A stretch of 63,013 bases of DNA from Porodaedalea pini (taxonomy: Eukaryota > Basidiomycota > Agaricomycetes > Hymenochaetales > Hymenochaetaceae). Shown here piece after piece: positions 46,636 through 58,136 of this stretch (positions within the stretch are counted from its first letter, which is position 1; every line of letters begins with the position of its first letter). The notes beneath the pieces were generated by a model, which saw only the letters and a program-made list of their open reading frames with translations, had not been told where the DNA came from and searched no databases. Both the position numbers and the translations under genes were made by a program. The DNA lies in NCBI GenBank assembly GCA_002794775.1, contig NBAY01000134.1, positions 1 through 63,013 of the forward strand. The letters are read 5' to 3'.

Positions 46636-46758
46636 GGGTTTAGTCCCCCTAGATCGACCTCAGTCCTCATTTCTTGCCTCCATCACCATTCAGCATTGTT
46701 CTGGCTGCTCTGGCTGCTCTGGTTTATGTTCTGTCTTGGTCAAAACTTGCTTTTTTCA
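46636..46758 (+). repeat. R1 fragment, plus orientation
   Basis: The text from TTTAGTCCCCCTAG to GGTCAAAACTTGC is a diverged match to the middle of R1 copy 1 (about 9410-9520). Confidence 0.5.
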
Positions 46759-47626
46759 GAAAGAGTAGGGAAAGTATAATAAAACACTTGGGGACAGGTG
46801 TCGACTCAGGGGTGCAAGTACAAAGGGTGACCGGTGAAACGTGCCTAAATGCAGTCAGGGCACAAAGGACAGCTACAATCATGATGACCTGAGGATGGAA
46901 CCTCACCAGTGTGGATGGAAATAAAAACAATTCATCGAGACGATTCTGAATCTGAAGATATCTCAAGAAATGGTGCAGAATTGATGGGGATACAGTGATT
47001 TGCACTGTTGCAGCTGGTGGAATGCATGAAATGCATGGAGCTGAAAAGTATGATGACGGCTTGGGATCATGCATAATAAGATAGAGATCAAAACAGATTA
47101 ATGATGAGATTAAGAATCTGAAAAGAGCTCAAGAATGGGTTTAGAAACAAAAGTGGTATGGCAAAAGCAAGATTTGACCAAGATAGAACAACACTGAACA
47201 ATGGCAGGGATGAGAACTGAAGACCGGGATCAATTCAGGGGAACTAAACTTGTATTTATGAGAGGTTACATGAATGTTTAAATAAGCAACAGAGGGTTGA
47301 GCCTCTGAGTGGTGTACAAAGAAGGACACAGAGGCAATAGAAGCAGACTAGAGGCTGGAGCCAAACAAAACAAAACGACCAGAACTCGGAGCTGGAACTC
47401 AAGAATATGAACAAATAAGCTTTGAGAGGGATGGAACAATACTAGATGTGATCTGAAACAGACTTTGGTGGCTCACCTGCGTAGAACTAAGTTATATGCA
47501 TCGAGTTAATCTAGCCAAACGCTGAAACCATCCTGTAATTCATTCTGGAATAAATATAAAGCTATACTGAGTCGAGTTGAACCTAATAGAGCTGATTCTG
47601 AGGGCAATGGCATTGGGATCTCTATA
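46759..47626 (-). repeat. R1 repeat, degenerate inverted copy
   Basis: It aligns in reverse with R1 from its start (TATAGAGATCCCAATGCC at 47626) down to about 46759, with many C/T and G/A differences. The R1 3' end is missing. Confidence 0.65.
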
Positions 47627-47961
47627 TTGATTCCCAAACTCTGTTTGGATTCTTAATCTCGTCAACAAGCTGTTTTTATTTCCATTTTATTTAGCGTGTT
47701 TTAAAGGATACAATGTTGTATATATTGAATGAATTCCTTGCATTAGAAAGCAGCAAGACGGATAGGTCAAAAAACTTTATATCTGGGGAATACAAAGGGA
47801 AGTGGGTGCACATTGATTTAGGAAAGGTGATGGTAAATGTTTTGCTGGAATACTGGTCTTACCCAAGATATAGACAGCATGATTGCAGTCTCTTGAAACG
47901 CTGAAAATAAAAATGCATGTTGAAGTATACAAGAGCTGCTCTATGAAAAAGTGGGCCCTGG

Positions 47962-48911
47962 TGTGGAGATCCTGATGCCGCTAGCCTCAGAATCAGCTCT
48001 ATTAGGCTCAACTTGACTCAGGACAGTCTTACAAGTATCCCTGACACATTTCAGGACAGTTTCAGTGTTTGGCTGGATTAACTGGATGCATACATTTTGG
48101 CTCTGTACCAGTGAGCCACTGAAGTTTGTTTTGGGTCACATCTGGTATTGTTCCGAGCCTCCGGAAGCTTAATTGCTCAAGTTCTCGAGTTCCAGGTATT
48201 TTGTTTTGTTTGGCTAGAGCCTCCGGTCTGTCTTTGTGTCCTTTGTACGCTGCTCAGAGGCCCAACCCTCTGTCGGTTATTTAAACACTCATGTAAATGT
48301 CTCAGAAATACAAGTTTAGTTCCCCTGAGTCAGTCCCAGTCTTTGGTTCTCATCTCTGTTGCCATTCAGTGTCGTTCCATCCACCCCATCCGTTTTTGGT
48401 CAAATCTTGCTTTCACTATATTGCCCCAGTTCTAAACCAATTCTCGAGCTCTCTTCAGATTCTTAATCTTGTCAACAATCACTTTCGATCACTTTTTTGT
48501 TTTGCACAGTTCCGAGCCCGCATCATAGAGCTACTAAAAAATAGCTTTTCAGTTCTGGGAGCTCCGTGCATTCCGCCAGCCACAACAGTGCAACCACCAT
48601 ATCTCCATCAATTCAGCATTGTGTCTTGAGATCATTTCAGATTCAGAATTGTCTCGATGAATCATTTTGATTTCTGTCTTCACTGGTGAGTTTCTGAGCC
48701 TGGGTTGTCAAGGTCGTAGTTGCTCTTTGTACTCCGACTGCATTTAGGCACATTTTGCTGGTCGCCCTCTGTACTCGCACCCCTGAGTCAACATCTAGCC
48801 CTGAGTATTCCCCTACACTTCCCTACACTTTCTGACACTATCCCCTCCACCCCCAGTGGCTGAACTCAACCAGGTCTGAGTCCCCCTGCAGACCCATACC
48901 ATTGCCTTTCA
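47962..48911 (+). mobile_element. R1 repeat, copy 3, with 4-bp target duplication
   Basis: It starts TGTGGAGATC and ends CCTTTCA, flanked by CTGG on both sides (47958-47961 and 48912-48915). It is diverged from copies 1 and 2. The perfect 4-bp repeat confirms the boundaries and the target-site length of the R1 family. Confidence 0.8.
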
Positions 48912-50022
48912 CTGGTAGCAAAAAAAGAACTATATATACATGTGTTTTTTGAATGATAATATAGAGAGAGAGTATGTATGCATGAGATAAGTTATATGGA
49001 AATAGAGAATGGAGAAATGAGGAGATGAGGATGGGTGAGCGGGAGTCAATGGGTGAGTGAATGTAGTATATGCTTGTACAGGACGAAATTTGTGTCAGAT
49101 TGTTGGATTTTTATTATAGAAAGATATATTTTATACTTTAATATTTTTTAGAATGCAGATCTATGCTTATTAGAGTCAACAGGAGTGTTGAATAGTGGTT
49201 TGAGGAAGGGAGGAAGGGTGGTGGGCACGACGCGTCTCACGCTGATCATTAATGTCCAAATTGGGTAAGTCACTTCAACGTGTTCCCCCCCTCCTTGTCG
49301 AATTTTTTGCTCGTTAACTACACTAACAATTTTAATATAACTTTGCAGGTGTACTCATTAGATGGTGTCCTAACTGAATATGAAAAAAAAATGGAGAAAA
49401 ATCCGGGACAAAAAAAGCACTGTACGTTTTATGGCCATAGTAAAGATGAGGGGGCAGCGGAACTGACTCTAAAAATGCTTGTTGATGAAGCGCTTGCGAT
49501 AAGGGAACAGCTGGAGACGCTGGGTGAGAGGATGAGTGAGAAGACAGAGGAGGTCATTGTAGAGAGTTCTTCTCCATCTGCATGACAAGAAAAATAGACC
49601 TCTAGCGTGCTGCGTTGTGAATGCATCTCCTTTTAGCTTCTGCGCCACCTTCTTGGACTGCCTCTGAACAGATACATGTCTGCGAGTTCCTTACCCTTCT
49701 CAGCATGTTGTTCGCAGTCGAGGAGCGATTCACCGAGTGAGACTGAGACTGTGTCATGTTCAGTGGGGAGCTGTCTCCTTCATGTTTTCAATCACCTCAT
49801 TGATCTGTCACTAAGCGTAGTACAGGTGCTGGTACAGGTGCAACATGATGATGGGAAATCTCTTCTGATGCGTCTCCCCAACCTTGCACATTTCATTTCT
49901 CCACAACGGGACCATACAATTTTCTGAAACTTTGTACACATGTAGAGGAGGGTGTGTTCTAAATGAATCTATAAAAAAAAATCAAAAAAAATAGGACAGG
50001 CATGTATTATGATATGTAGTTT
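48912..50022 (+). other. AT-rich interval with one possible gene fragment (49362-49585)
   Basis: Most of it is low-complexity. An open stretch after a GTAAGT..TTTGCAG intron-like gap (49265-49348) codes for a Lys/Glu-rich segment (VLTEYEKKM, TLKMLVDEALAIREQLETLG) ending TGA at 49583-49585. It looks helical. I do not recognise it and it may be the 3' end of a decayed host gene. Confidence 0.3.
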
Positions 50023-50799
50023 TTAGATACTGTAAAGAATTAGATTAGTTGCTTCGACTCCTGTAGCGAGAAGCCCATGTTGACTGACTTTCTGTGGGTG
50101 CGACTCTGGACAGTCTCCACCATCCGGGTTTCCGCCAACAGGGTACGACATATGGCTCTGATGGTCATTGGAATCGAGATTTTTGCCATCCCAGCAGGAT
50201 GGAAATGTGATCTGAGCACGCAGCCCGTCCTTGCAGTTCGTTGTCGGGAATGTGTTGGATGGTGTCGACGTTCCAGTGTAGTCGAGGCACACAAAGCCGA
50301 CTGCTTTGTTTGAAGGATCGCTGTCGTTGTAAGATGTACGGTACATGTCACCCGCGACAATACGCAAGCCTGCAGGGAAAGCCGAAACGGATGTATTCTT
50401 GGTGCCCGGCTCTTGCTTATCTGCTCCATCGTCAGCTACCTCCTTCTCCGAAAATAAGAGAACAAAGAAATGCGTACAATAAGTGTTGACAAACAGAATC
50501 GGCACGAGTGTTAGCGTCCCATTCTCCGCGTTCCGGTGATACAGCTGCGGTGCCCAATAACTGCTTGAGTCATCTTGCACTGGTGAAGTCGTGCATTCGC
50601 TTGCTTGCAGACTCTCAGTATTGACGGTTGGCCCGAAGGCGGATGCTCCGATGACGGTGTGGACATGCGAGGAGACCTCGCCGGGGCTGATGATCGGGTC
50701 AAGGCGGTCGGTGGTGAGCGAACTGTGTGCGAGAATCCAGAACGCTGAAACCCGATGAAAGAAAAGGAGCACGAGGACAATCGACGAGGGAAAGATCAT
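50023..50799 (-). pseudogene. DUF1996-domain secreted protein, 3'-truncated
   Basis: The ATG at 50799 begins a signal peptide (MIFPSSIVLVLLFF). Then follow DPIISPGEVSSHVHTVIG, ASECTTSPVQDD, YWAPQLYH, LRIVAGDMYRT, FVCLDYTG and QITFPSCWDGKNLDS ... CPESHP, the ordered blocks of the DUF1996 family of fungal secreted proteins. A 42-nt GTACGC..GGTAG intron fits at about 50447-50488. Because its length is a multiple of three the frame is open with or without it. After CPESHP the family sequence is lost and the frame ends in AT-rich DNA, whereas family members usually continue. I infer truncation. Confidence 0.7.
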
Positions 50800-51870
50800 G
50801 GGTAGTATGTGCTGCTAGAGGCCAAACCAGAAACCGGAGACAACTACTTTACATAGGGTCATCGGGAGAAGGAAGAGAATGGGCTGAGCATACTTGCGCC
50901 TTGGTGATCCAATTGACTACCATGAAGACCGGAGATGTGATAAAAGTGCTCATATATCGACGCAACATCGCCCAAAGAGCTTCCTTTAGGAGGGAGGATC
51001 CGCAAAGATGTGCCGCATTATCTCCGTCTGCTTAGCAAACCGAAGCAAAGCTCGGTATGGCGGCCCTCAAAATAAGAATCTTCTCAGGCGTCGGAAGCGC
51101 AATGATGTGTGCTGAAGTGATACGTTCTAAGTAAAGCAATCTTGCAACATTGCCATGGCCAGCCTGCCCTACGGTTTATTGGACCTGCGGAAGAGAGATG
51201 TTGTTAGGTGATTTGAGGTTATAGTGATTGAAAAGAGAAGTTATACAGACAGACATGACGAGAGACTACTACTGCTCAGTATCGTGATAAAGAATTTCGC
51301 TATCCTCGGCGGTCGAGGGATACGAAATGAGACAGGCGTCTACTGCAGTGAGACTTGATGGGTGCTTGTAACGAAGAATTTCTCGTCATATTATCCAATC
51401 TATTCAGAGCCACGGGGAAGGAAGATTAGTGCCATGACTTGTTTATGGCCATGGCGTCCAAGGCAAGTTAAAATCTCCGTTGGGCTTGAGGCTTCGGAAG
51501 TTGGTTGGCTTTATTGCTCGGAAAGGTGAAAGTATGTTGCACAACTTGAAGTAGATTCTATTCGGAGTTTCTTCATGAGATGTACCGTGGGGCGGTACTC
51601 TCATTAAGTGCTCTGGTGGTGGTATGGTACGTAGTGAACAAAGCAACTTGATCATGAGGAATGAGCGACGTGTCGGTCACGTGCCGAAAATCTGCTCTGG
51701 TCGAGCATGTAACGCAGCGTCTGCGCCTTCATCCTCATTCTAACGTGTTCTTCGGGCCATCGACGCCGTCTCGACTAAATACCGTCCCCAGTGGCCTAAA
51801 GCGTAGGAAACTGGTGCCACACAAGCGGTGAGATATCTGAACACGAACGCGCCAGTCATCAAGTGCAACG
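50800..51870. other. Intergenic region upstream of GLO3, no gene recognised
   Basis: Short frames on both strands show no family signature. The region separates the truncated DUF1996 gene (minus) from GLO3 (plus) and should contain the GLO3 promoter. Confidence 0.4.
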
Positions 51871-53399
51871 ATGAGTACGAGTACAGTGCCCAAAGAGGAG
51901 TCGGACAAGGTCTTCGCGGTCCTCAAGGCTCAAAAGGCCAATAAAGTAAGCAAACATGTTGGCCTAGCACGCAGTATCTAACGGCGATGTGCCAGATGTG
52001 CTTTGACTGTCAAGCTAGCAGCCCGACGTGGACGAGTGTCTGGTATGGTGTTTACATCTGCTACAATTGCTCCAGTGCACACCGCAATCTCGGTGTGCAC
52101 ATCTCCTTCGTGCGTTCTACGAATCTCGATAGCTGGCGTACAGATTACCTCCGGCGCATGAAGATCGGAGGGAATGCTGCTGCAACTGAGTTCTTCACCA
52201 AGCACGGTGGTTCTCTGCTTCTCAGCGAGGGCAACACAAAAAAGAAGTACGAGAGCAGGGTTGCGGAGCTCTATCGCGCGGAGTTAGATAAAAAGGAGAA
52301 AGCGGATGCTGCAATGTTCCCTGCAGGCGTGTTTGTCGAAGGCGCGGCCGGCACTGCACCTGCTAGCGCACCATCCGAGGCGGCAGACGATGATTTCTTT
52401 GATACATGGGATAAACCTGCCACTGCCACTCCGAAAGCGTCCAATTCTGCTGCACCGGCTAAACCGCCAGCGATTGGCCGCGCCGCATCCTCTCCACCAT
52501 CTGCAGGCCCGCGCACAGTTACCTCCGCTTCCCTCCGTGCTAGTTCCGCCACATCTGCCTCCGCAAAGCCGGCCCGCCTCGGGCTCGGTGCCTCGCGTCT
52601 CAACTCTGCCTCGTCTACGCCAGCAGCTGGATTTGGCGCGAAGAAGCTTGGCGGGTTGAAGGGTGCCGCAAAGACTGCCGCGCCGATTGACTTCGACAAG
52701 GCGCAGCGCGAAGCGGAAGCGGAGGAGGCGCGCATCAAGCAGTTGGGATACGATCGCAAGCGCGAGGAGGAGGCTGCTGCTGCGGCTGCCAGTGCTGCTG
52801 CCGCCTCGTCTGCTGCTGCGTCGAAGGCTGTTTCCAGCGAAGTCGGCGGACCCGCGAAAACTGGGCTCTCTCCCACGCCTACCAACGCCACGAGCAGCTC
52901 GCGACTCATTGGGCATCAGAAGGGGAGCAGTCAGGATATGGCACGGCTCGGTATGGGTATGAAGCGTCTCGGTCTAGGTTCTGCCTCCGCCACCACCACC
53001 ACCTCTCCCCCGGCAGCCACTGACGAGTCCACGCATGCACGTACAACGTTTGGTTCTCAAAAAGCCATCTCCAGCGATATGTACTTCGGGCGAGGGCTGC
53101 ACGACCCCACGCGCTCCGCCGAGACTCAAGCACGGCTCGCGCAGTTCTCGGGTGCGTCCTCGATCTCGTCCGCCTCGTATTTCGGGCGCGAGGAGGAGGA
53201 AGAGGCCGCAGCGCGTGGCGCGGGCGCAGACGGTGGAGTGCTTGGTGACGGGAGCTTGGAGGGTGTGCAAATAGCCGCACGCGATGCGATTGCACGGGTA
53301 ATGGCTAACCCAGACGTGCAGAATGGTGTGGAAAGCTTGAGGGCAGGGGCACTAAAGGTGCGTTCTTCCCGTCCTTCCATCACGAAGAATTTTATATAA
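51871..53399 (+). CDS. GLO3: ADP-ribosylation factor GTPase-activating protein, Glo3 type
   Basis: Exons are 51871-51945 and 51996-53399 (intron GTAAGC..GCCAG, phase 0), about 492 residues. The N-terminal ArfGAP domain has the zinc finger C-x2-C-x16-C-x2-C (CFDC ... CYNC) and the [13 protein letters not shown] block with the arginine finger. The middle is Ala/Ser-rich with a basic segment ([17 protein letters not shown]). The C-terminal part has two Glo3-type repeats ([10 protein letters not shown] and [11 protein letters not shown]). Glo3 stimulates GTP hydrolysis on Arf1 and acts in COPI vesicle transport from Golgi to ER. The start codon is supported by the exon 1 sequence ([19 protein letters not shown]), which matches ArfGAP N-termini. 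Confidence 0.93.
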
Positions 53400-54251
53400 C
53401 TAACGAAGTATTTGTAGTTAAGCGAATATCTCGCTCAGATGGGCGAACGTTGAGATTTGGATCCGGAGTTGCTCGCGCAAAACGTTTGCGCAGTCTATGT
53501 TTTCTTACTTCAGGCTCTGTATGCCTTTGATATATATTCTCTTTTCTTGTGGAATTGGATACATCTGATTGTTCGAGTTGAGTCGTGAACCCAAGACCTG
53601 TGTAACTCTCTTGCTCAAATTATCAAAAGACGAGTCCCGGTGTCGAAATAAATCTGAACGGTGCATCGCAAGGCAGTACTAGTCCTCGAAGGTATATTTG
53701 TGCAGTGCTCAATTTTCAATTCCAAGGAGCTGAGTGTATTCTCTCTCCTCGTACAGCCTCGTGGATTGTTCTGCGCAGCCAACTGAACGCATGGTTGAAC
53801 CTTAAGCGCCTCTATTTATTGAGTAGGCGCCCATGTCTGAACATCTCGAGCAGTCCTCCTCATGACTGCTAATGACTCTTCCTCTGCTTCTTCCATCGAT
53901 TTTTAACCTGCACCACGCTCAAAACGCACACCCAACCTCTCCGCTCCCGCTTCCCTGGTACCTGTATGCGGGCCAGAACGCAGCACTTAATGACAACTCA
54001 CGAGTCACGGGCGTCTATGGCCTAAATTCAGATACTATGCACAGTAGATGGCATCCATGCACTGTGCATAGGCTGTTCTCGACCTTAAAATAGTTTTTTG
54101 GGAAGATGCTGCGCCTCGCGGCTCCCAGCAGGTGACTCAGGCGCTTGGGAGATATAAAGCCGCTGAGAACCGGGATGGTGGCCAACATCCTCAAGCTATT
54201 CATACAACTGACCACCCACATCCGCCTCTGTCCCTGCAAGTCTGAGCTCTC
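53400..54251. other. Intergenic region between GLO3 and the zys-like gene
   Basis: It contains the GLO3 3' end and the promoter of the next gene. A near-palindromic stretch around 54037-54068 (ATGCACAGTA ... TGTGCATAG) and a GATATAAAG box about 100 bp before the ATG are visible. No gene. Confidence 0.4.
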
Positions 54252-54625
54252 ATGCGCGTTCCGCTCGTCGCTCTCATCGCCACCGTAGCCGCCTTCCCCA
54301 CCGCGCTTGGCGGTCCCTTCACGTATGCACTCTGCCAGACTGGTGCGTGTTCTGCACTCTGTCTTCGTATCCTAGCAGCTCTTAGCTGACTCGCTTCTCT
54401 TTGGTTATAGGGTGTAATCTCGGTGCGGGCGCCTGCTACGCGGCCGCGGGCTTCACATTCGGTACCGTCCTCGCCGTTACGGCGCCTGCTTCTATCCTCA
54501 CCTGCAACGCCCTTCAGGGAACGTGAGTTGACTGTATGTTTCTCCCGTCCTTGTTTCGGTGCTGATCGTGTTTCTCCAGGTGCATGGCCTCCTGCGCCGT
54601 CTCACTTCTCGCGCCAGTCCCGTGA
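54252..54625 (+). CDS. Small secreted Cys-containing protein of the zygote-specific (zys) type
   Basis: Exons are 54252-54342, 54411-54522 and 54580-54625, with GTGCGT..TATAG and GTGAGT..CCAG introns, giving 82 residues. A signal peptide (MRVPLVALIATVAAF) is followed by a short mature part with YALCQTGCN, ACYAAAGFTFGTV, a middle Cys (LTCNA), and the end CMASCAVSLLAPVP. This spacing is that of the small basidiomycete proteins annotated as zygote-specific class V copy B-like. Their role is unknown. A TATAAAG box lies about 98 bp upstream. All splice phases join cleanly. Confidence 0.8.
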
Positions 54626-55056
54626 AACGTGTTAATCAGGTCTCAGTCACGTACACCCGGCTTCATGCCACCTCATACCCCTTATTCATCTGCTTCTGTT
54701 CCATTTTGCTTCGTCTGTCTAGGACAAGCAAGTCGACAAGTGCACTCTAATGTCCTGTCATGTATTGTGTTCTGTATATCACCCTGGTCCAATGTATTAC
54801 CATAGCCCGAGGCTTCTTTGTAATGCCTATCCTTCGAATCTAGCTATGTTCGTATTCTTCTGTCTTTCCTCTGAGCAAAGATGAGCATTATGTTATACAG
54901 TAGGCGAGGACATGAGCATAACATTGACATACCTCTATAATGTACAAGCAGCGTACTCCGTAACAAATGAGTCTTCATCTCGCATGCCAGGCTATTGAGC
55001 TATGATGGTACTCTTCACAACCATTGTAAGAATACCTAGTTCCGATAAACAACCCC
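54626..55056. other. Convergent intergenic region, no gene
   Basis: It lies between the 3' ends of the zys-like gene and the PMU1-like gene. It is AT-rich with no coding signal. Confidence 0.4.
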
Positions 55057-56361
55057 TCATAATGGAAATATGGGAAATGCGTGAGAGTATTTGAGCGCAC
55101 CTCCTGTGGGTAGCTCCACGGGCACATGCTTTGTTGTGGAAGCCAGCCCCCTGATAAACCCGCTATGCGCTGTGATCGATATAACTTTCGGCCAAACGCT
55201 GCGTCACTATGCGGAATGTATACCAACGTACATTATGGTAGTACTCACTGAGTCCACTGTCGTTATCGAAGATATAGTCGAGTACGTGGTGTGCACGCTC
55301 TGCGACATGTTCTTGCGCCTCACGCACCTTCGGGTCATGCAGCTCGTCGTCTTCCACGAAGCCTTCTTCAATCCTGAACTCAGGAAACTCGGCTTGGAGG
55401 TAGGAGCGCGAGCGGCGCTGATCGCACGAGTGCACGCCGTATATCTCACGCGCATTCTAGACATTTCCCGCGTCAGAACGAGAATCTCAGTCGTTGAAAC
55501 TCACGCTGATAAAATGACGCACCTCTAAAACGAGCGGTCGCTTTTCAGAGAGGTCGAGGATGCCTGCGAATGTGAGTCGGCACGTTTGCAGCGCGCGAGT
55601 CATGGGACTGCAGTACATTCCGTCTGGAAGCGGCGCTCCGACCGCACGTTCCTCGACCCACATCGCATTCGCGTCGCGTGCTTGATCCTCGCCGAGCTCC
55701 GTGAGAAGCGGGTCAGCTAGCAGAGAAGAGTCAGAAGCCCACGGAGTCATCAGAATCATGTTAGCGTGCTTACGACCCCAGACTATCTCGTCATCGCTGT
55801 CAAGTTTCGCCCAATATCTGCACCGAGGAGATGGGGTGAAATCAACAGCTTGCCGTGTACAAGCTGTAAGCTCACTCATTCCATCGCTGTCACACAAGCT
55901 AAGCTACCGGCGTACGTTGAAAAGAGAGCATGAGTACGCACCTCCGACCCATACTTCAATTCCGCCAGATTATCTGGGCCTCAAAGTCAACAAGAGACAT
56001 TAAAAAATGAATCATGTCTTTCTAACGCACGGAATCCCTGTCCGTGCCGTCCAGCAATGATGAGCTTGTATGACACACCCTGCGCAGCATCCTCATTGAG
56101 CTTCCTCAGTCGCAAAATCATATTAGACCAACGGTCTTTGGACGAGTCCACCAGACCGAAGCGTGGTGGGATCTGAGAAGGAGAGCTCAGGCTCAGACAT
56201 CGTAGATATATCAAGAAAGCGCGTACCGCATAGGCGCTGTCATATCCTCCGTCTTGTACGAAGAAACCCGGTATAATCTGGATGATTCAAGTAGGACTTT
56301 TTTTTTAGCAAGGTATAGTAGTACTGGGATGGCGATTTACATCGTACGTTCGCCCAGACAT
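55057..56361 (-). CDS. Histidine phosphatase (phosphoglycerate mutase family, PMU1-like), nine exons
   Basis: Exons on the minus strand are 56341-56361, 56227-56277, 56031-56172, 55942-55973, 55876-55886, 55774-55817, 55523-55716, 55249-55456 and 55057-55184. They total 831 nt (276 residues) and all phases join. Exon 5 is only 11 nt but is needed to join YGSE to YWAKLD through RWNE. Motifs are IIPGFFVQDG near the start, the catalytic R-H-G (AGRHGQGFHN), VWGPDPLLTELG, YCSPMTRALQTC, the HSCDQRRSRS block and a second His in SITAHSGF. The family uses a phospho-histidine mechanism on diverse phosphate esters. The substrate of PMU1-like members is not settled. The gene diverges from the next gene with only 141 bp between ATGs. 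Confidence 0.88.
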
Positions 56362-56502
56362 GACTGTAGAAAGGAAACAATTTGGAAATAGGTAGAAAGG
56401 CGCGTCAAAGGCAACAACCAAAAAACTGGCACGCGGCAAGCACGTGAAAGGCGCGTGCCGCGTGTTAATTACACATCAGCTCTCAGACTTCCTCTTCAAC
56501 CT
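56362..56502. promoter_or_regulatory. Short divergent promoter region
   Basis: Only 141 bp separate the start codons of the PMU1-like gene (minus) and the ASCC1/AKAP7-like gene (plus). Both promoters must be within it or overlap the 5' exons. Confidence 0.45.
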
Positions 56503-57877
56503 ATGCGACCTTTCGTTCGTTGCTACTCTTCTTTCAGTTCCGTTTACCTAAGACAAAATTCTTCGACAAGTTCTTTCACCAGTGAAATGCAAGGTTACGG
56601 GGTAGATAATGCAACAAACCGAGGCGATGGACAATCAGTCTCGAGAAGACGGGGCGGACCAGGACGTGGCAGAGGTCACGGCAGAAGCAAGAAGAACACA
56701 CACGAAATGCAGAATGGGTCGATGTCGTTAGAAACAACAGAAATAAATAGTCGTCCAAGGCCAAAATTGACTCATTGTGAGATTACATCCCTCGTTTTCT
56801 TGTTTTGGGTTGTGTCAATTCACAGTGCTCTGCAGTCCTTTCTGTACCTCTCGTATGAATTTCATGCCGCCTGGCCCATTATAATACTCATTACATCAAA
56901 GGGACATCTCCCCGCTGTACGTTCTGCAGCTGAGTCGTTCGTTTCCGCGCTCTTTGCACATACCCCGCCTATTGCAGGACTTGATCCCACAATCGTTGTT
57001 TCTGCCCGACGTCTGCACCTCACGCTAGGCGTTATGAGCTTACGAGAGGATACATCACCTGTTGGGGCCGGAACTTTACAGGAAGGTCAAATTCAAAGAC
57101 TGTTTCTTCAGCACTCGCCCTTCTCGGCTCCTTGCGTCCACAAATCCATAATGTTCTAGGTGGCCATCCATTGCGTGTCCCACTTACCGCAATCGATATC
57201 ATGAAACCGGAGCGAAATGACGCTACGCGCGCACATGTCCTATTTGCAGGGCCATCCGAGGAGGATCTCCGCTCGGAGGATGGAGAACGACTGAGGCGTG
57301 TTTGTGGTATGCCGCATCCACCATCTCATACATGCATCTGCTAATAAGATTCATTTGCTCACAGAGCTCGTAAATACCGAATTCTCCAACGCCGGCTTCG
57401 TCGTGGATGAGAAGCGACCGCTGAAAGTAAGCCCACGTCCCCGTACACGCTCGACTCTTCTGAATAATGCTCTGTTAGCTTCATTGTACGTTCATCAATA
57501 CTTCGCATCGAAAGCCACGTCCGAAAGGTGGATCCGCGCGGCGTATACCATTTTCATTCGCAGAAATATGTAATTTGGACGCTTTACGTGCTCTCGCACC
57601 GGTTGGCGTATCCGTTGCAATGGAGTCGGGTTCTCAACGAACTAACGTGTTCTCACCCGCGTTGGATGAAACTGTGATGGCGACTGTAGACTCTGCATGT
57701 CGAAGCTCAATGGAAACCCAAGAAACCTCAAGGAAAGGAGCCGGGAAGAAGGCACTCGATTACGCGGTTGCAGCCGATTTTGGAACATACACGGTCACTG
57801 AAATCCAGATCTGTCAGATGGGAAGCTGGGGTGCCGAGGGAGAATATATTTGTGTTGGAAAAATCGAATTACGTTGA
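56503..57877 (+). CDS. 2H phosphoesterase-type protein (ASCC1/AKAP7-like), seven exons
   Basis: Proposed exons are 56503-56776, 56836-56852 (17 nt), 56902-57085, 57112-57306, 57365-57426, 57479-57527 and 57564-57877. They sum to 1095 nt (364 residues) in one frame. The intron at 57086-57111 would be only 26 nt, but removing it joins TLQE to ALALLGSLRP as the family has. An RGG-like N-terminus (RRRGGPGRGRGHGR) precedes the domain. Two H-x-T motifs, LHLTLGV and LHCTFINT, mark the 2H (LigT/AKAP7 NLS) fold, with IDIMKPER between and GTYTVTEIQICQMGSWG near the end. Human ASCC1 and AKAP7 share this domain. The KH domain of ASCC1 is not evident here. The start at 56503 is chosen for the first ATG and could be 56587. 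Confidence 0.82.
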
Positions 57878-58136
57878 GGGACATACAATGAATATGTAGT
57901 TATTCTTGACTCAGCGGAAATTCGAAATCAGAGCCTTTTGCATTGGTGTTGCCAGCCGATAAATCCTATATGTTGGACTGGAGCAGTGCTAGGCCTGAAG
58001 GTTGAGGACATCTGAGATTCTCGGATACAAGACAGGACTTCACAAAGTTGATATTATCGATATCCTATCGAATGAGACAGCGATCCTAACGGGGAAATTG
58101 TGCTTCTCTGAGCTAATTCAATGAGGTGCACCCGAC
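57878..58136. other. Convergent intergenic region, no gene
   Basis: No coding signal lies between the ASCC1/AKAP7-like stop and the stop of the minus-strand beta-trefoil-like gene. Confidence 0.35.

Noticed and set aside
47713..47904. 63-codon plus-strand frame between R1 copies
   Set aside because: It is short, AT-rich, has no family signal and is flanked by degraded repeats.
52271..53383. Long minus-strand frames opposite GLO3
   Set aside because: They are GC-rich shadows of a well-conserved coding exon.
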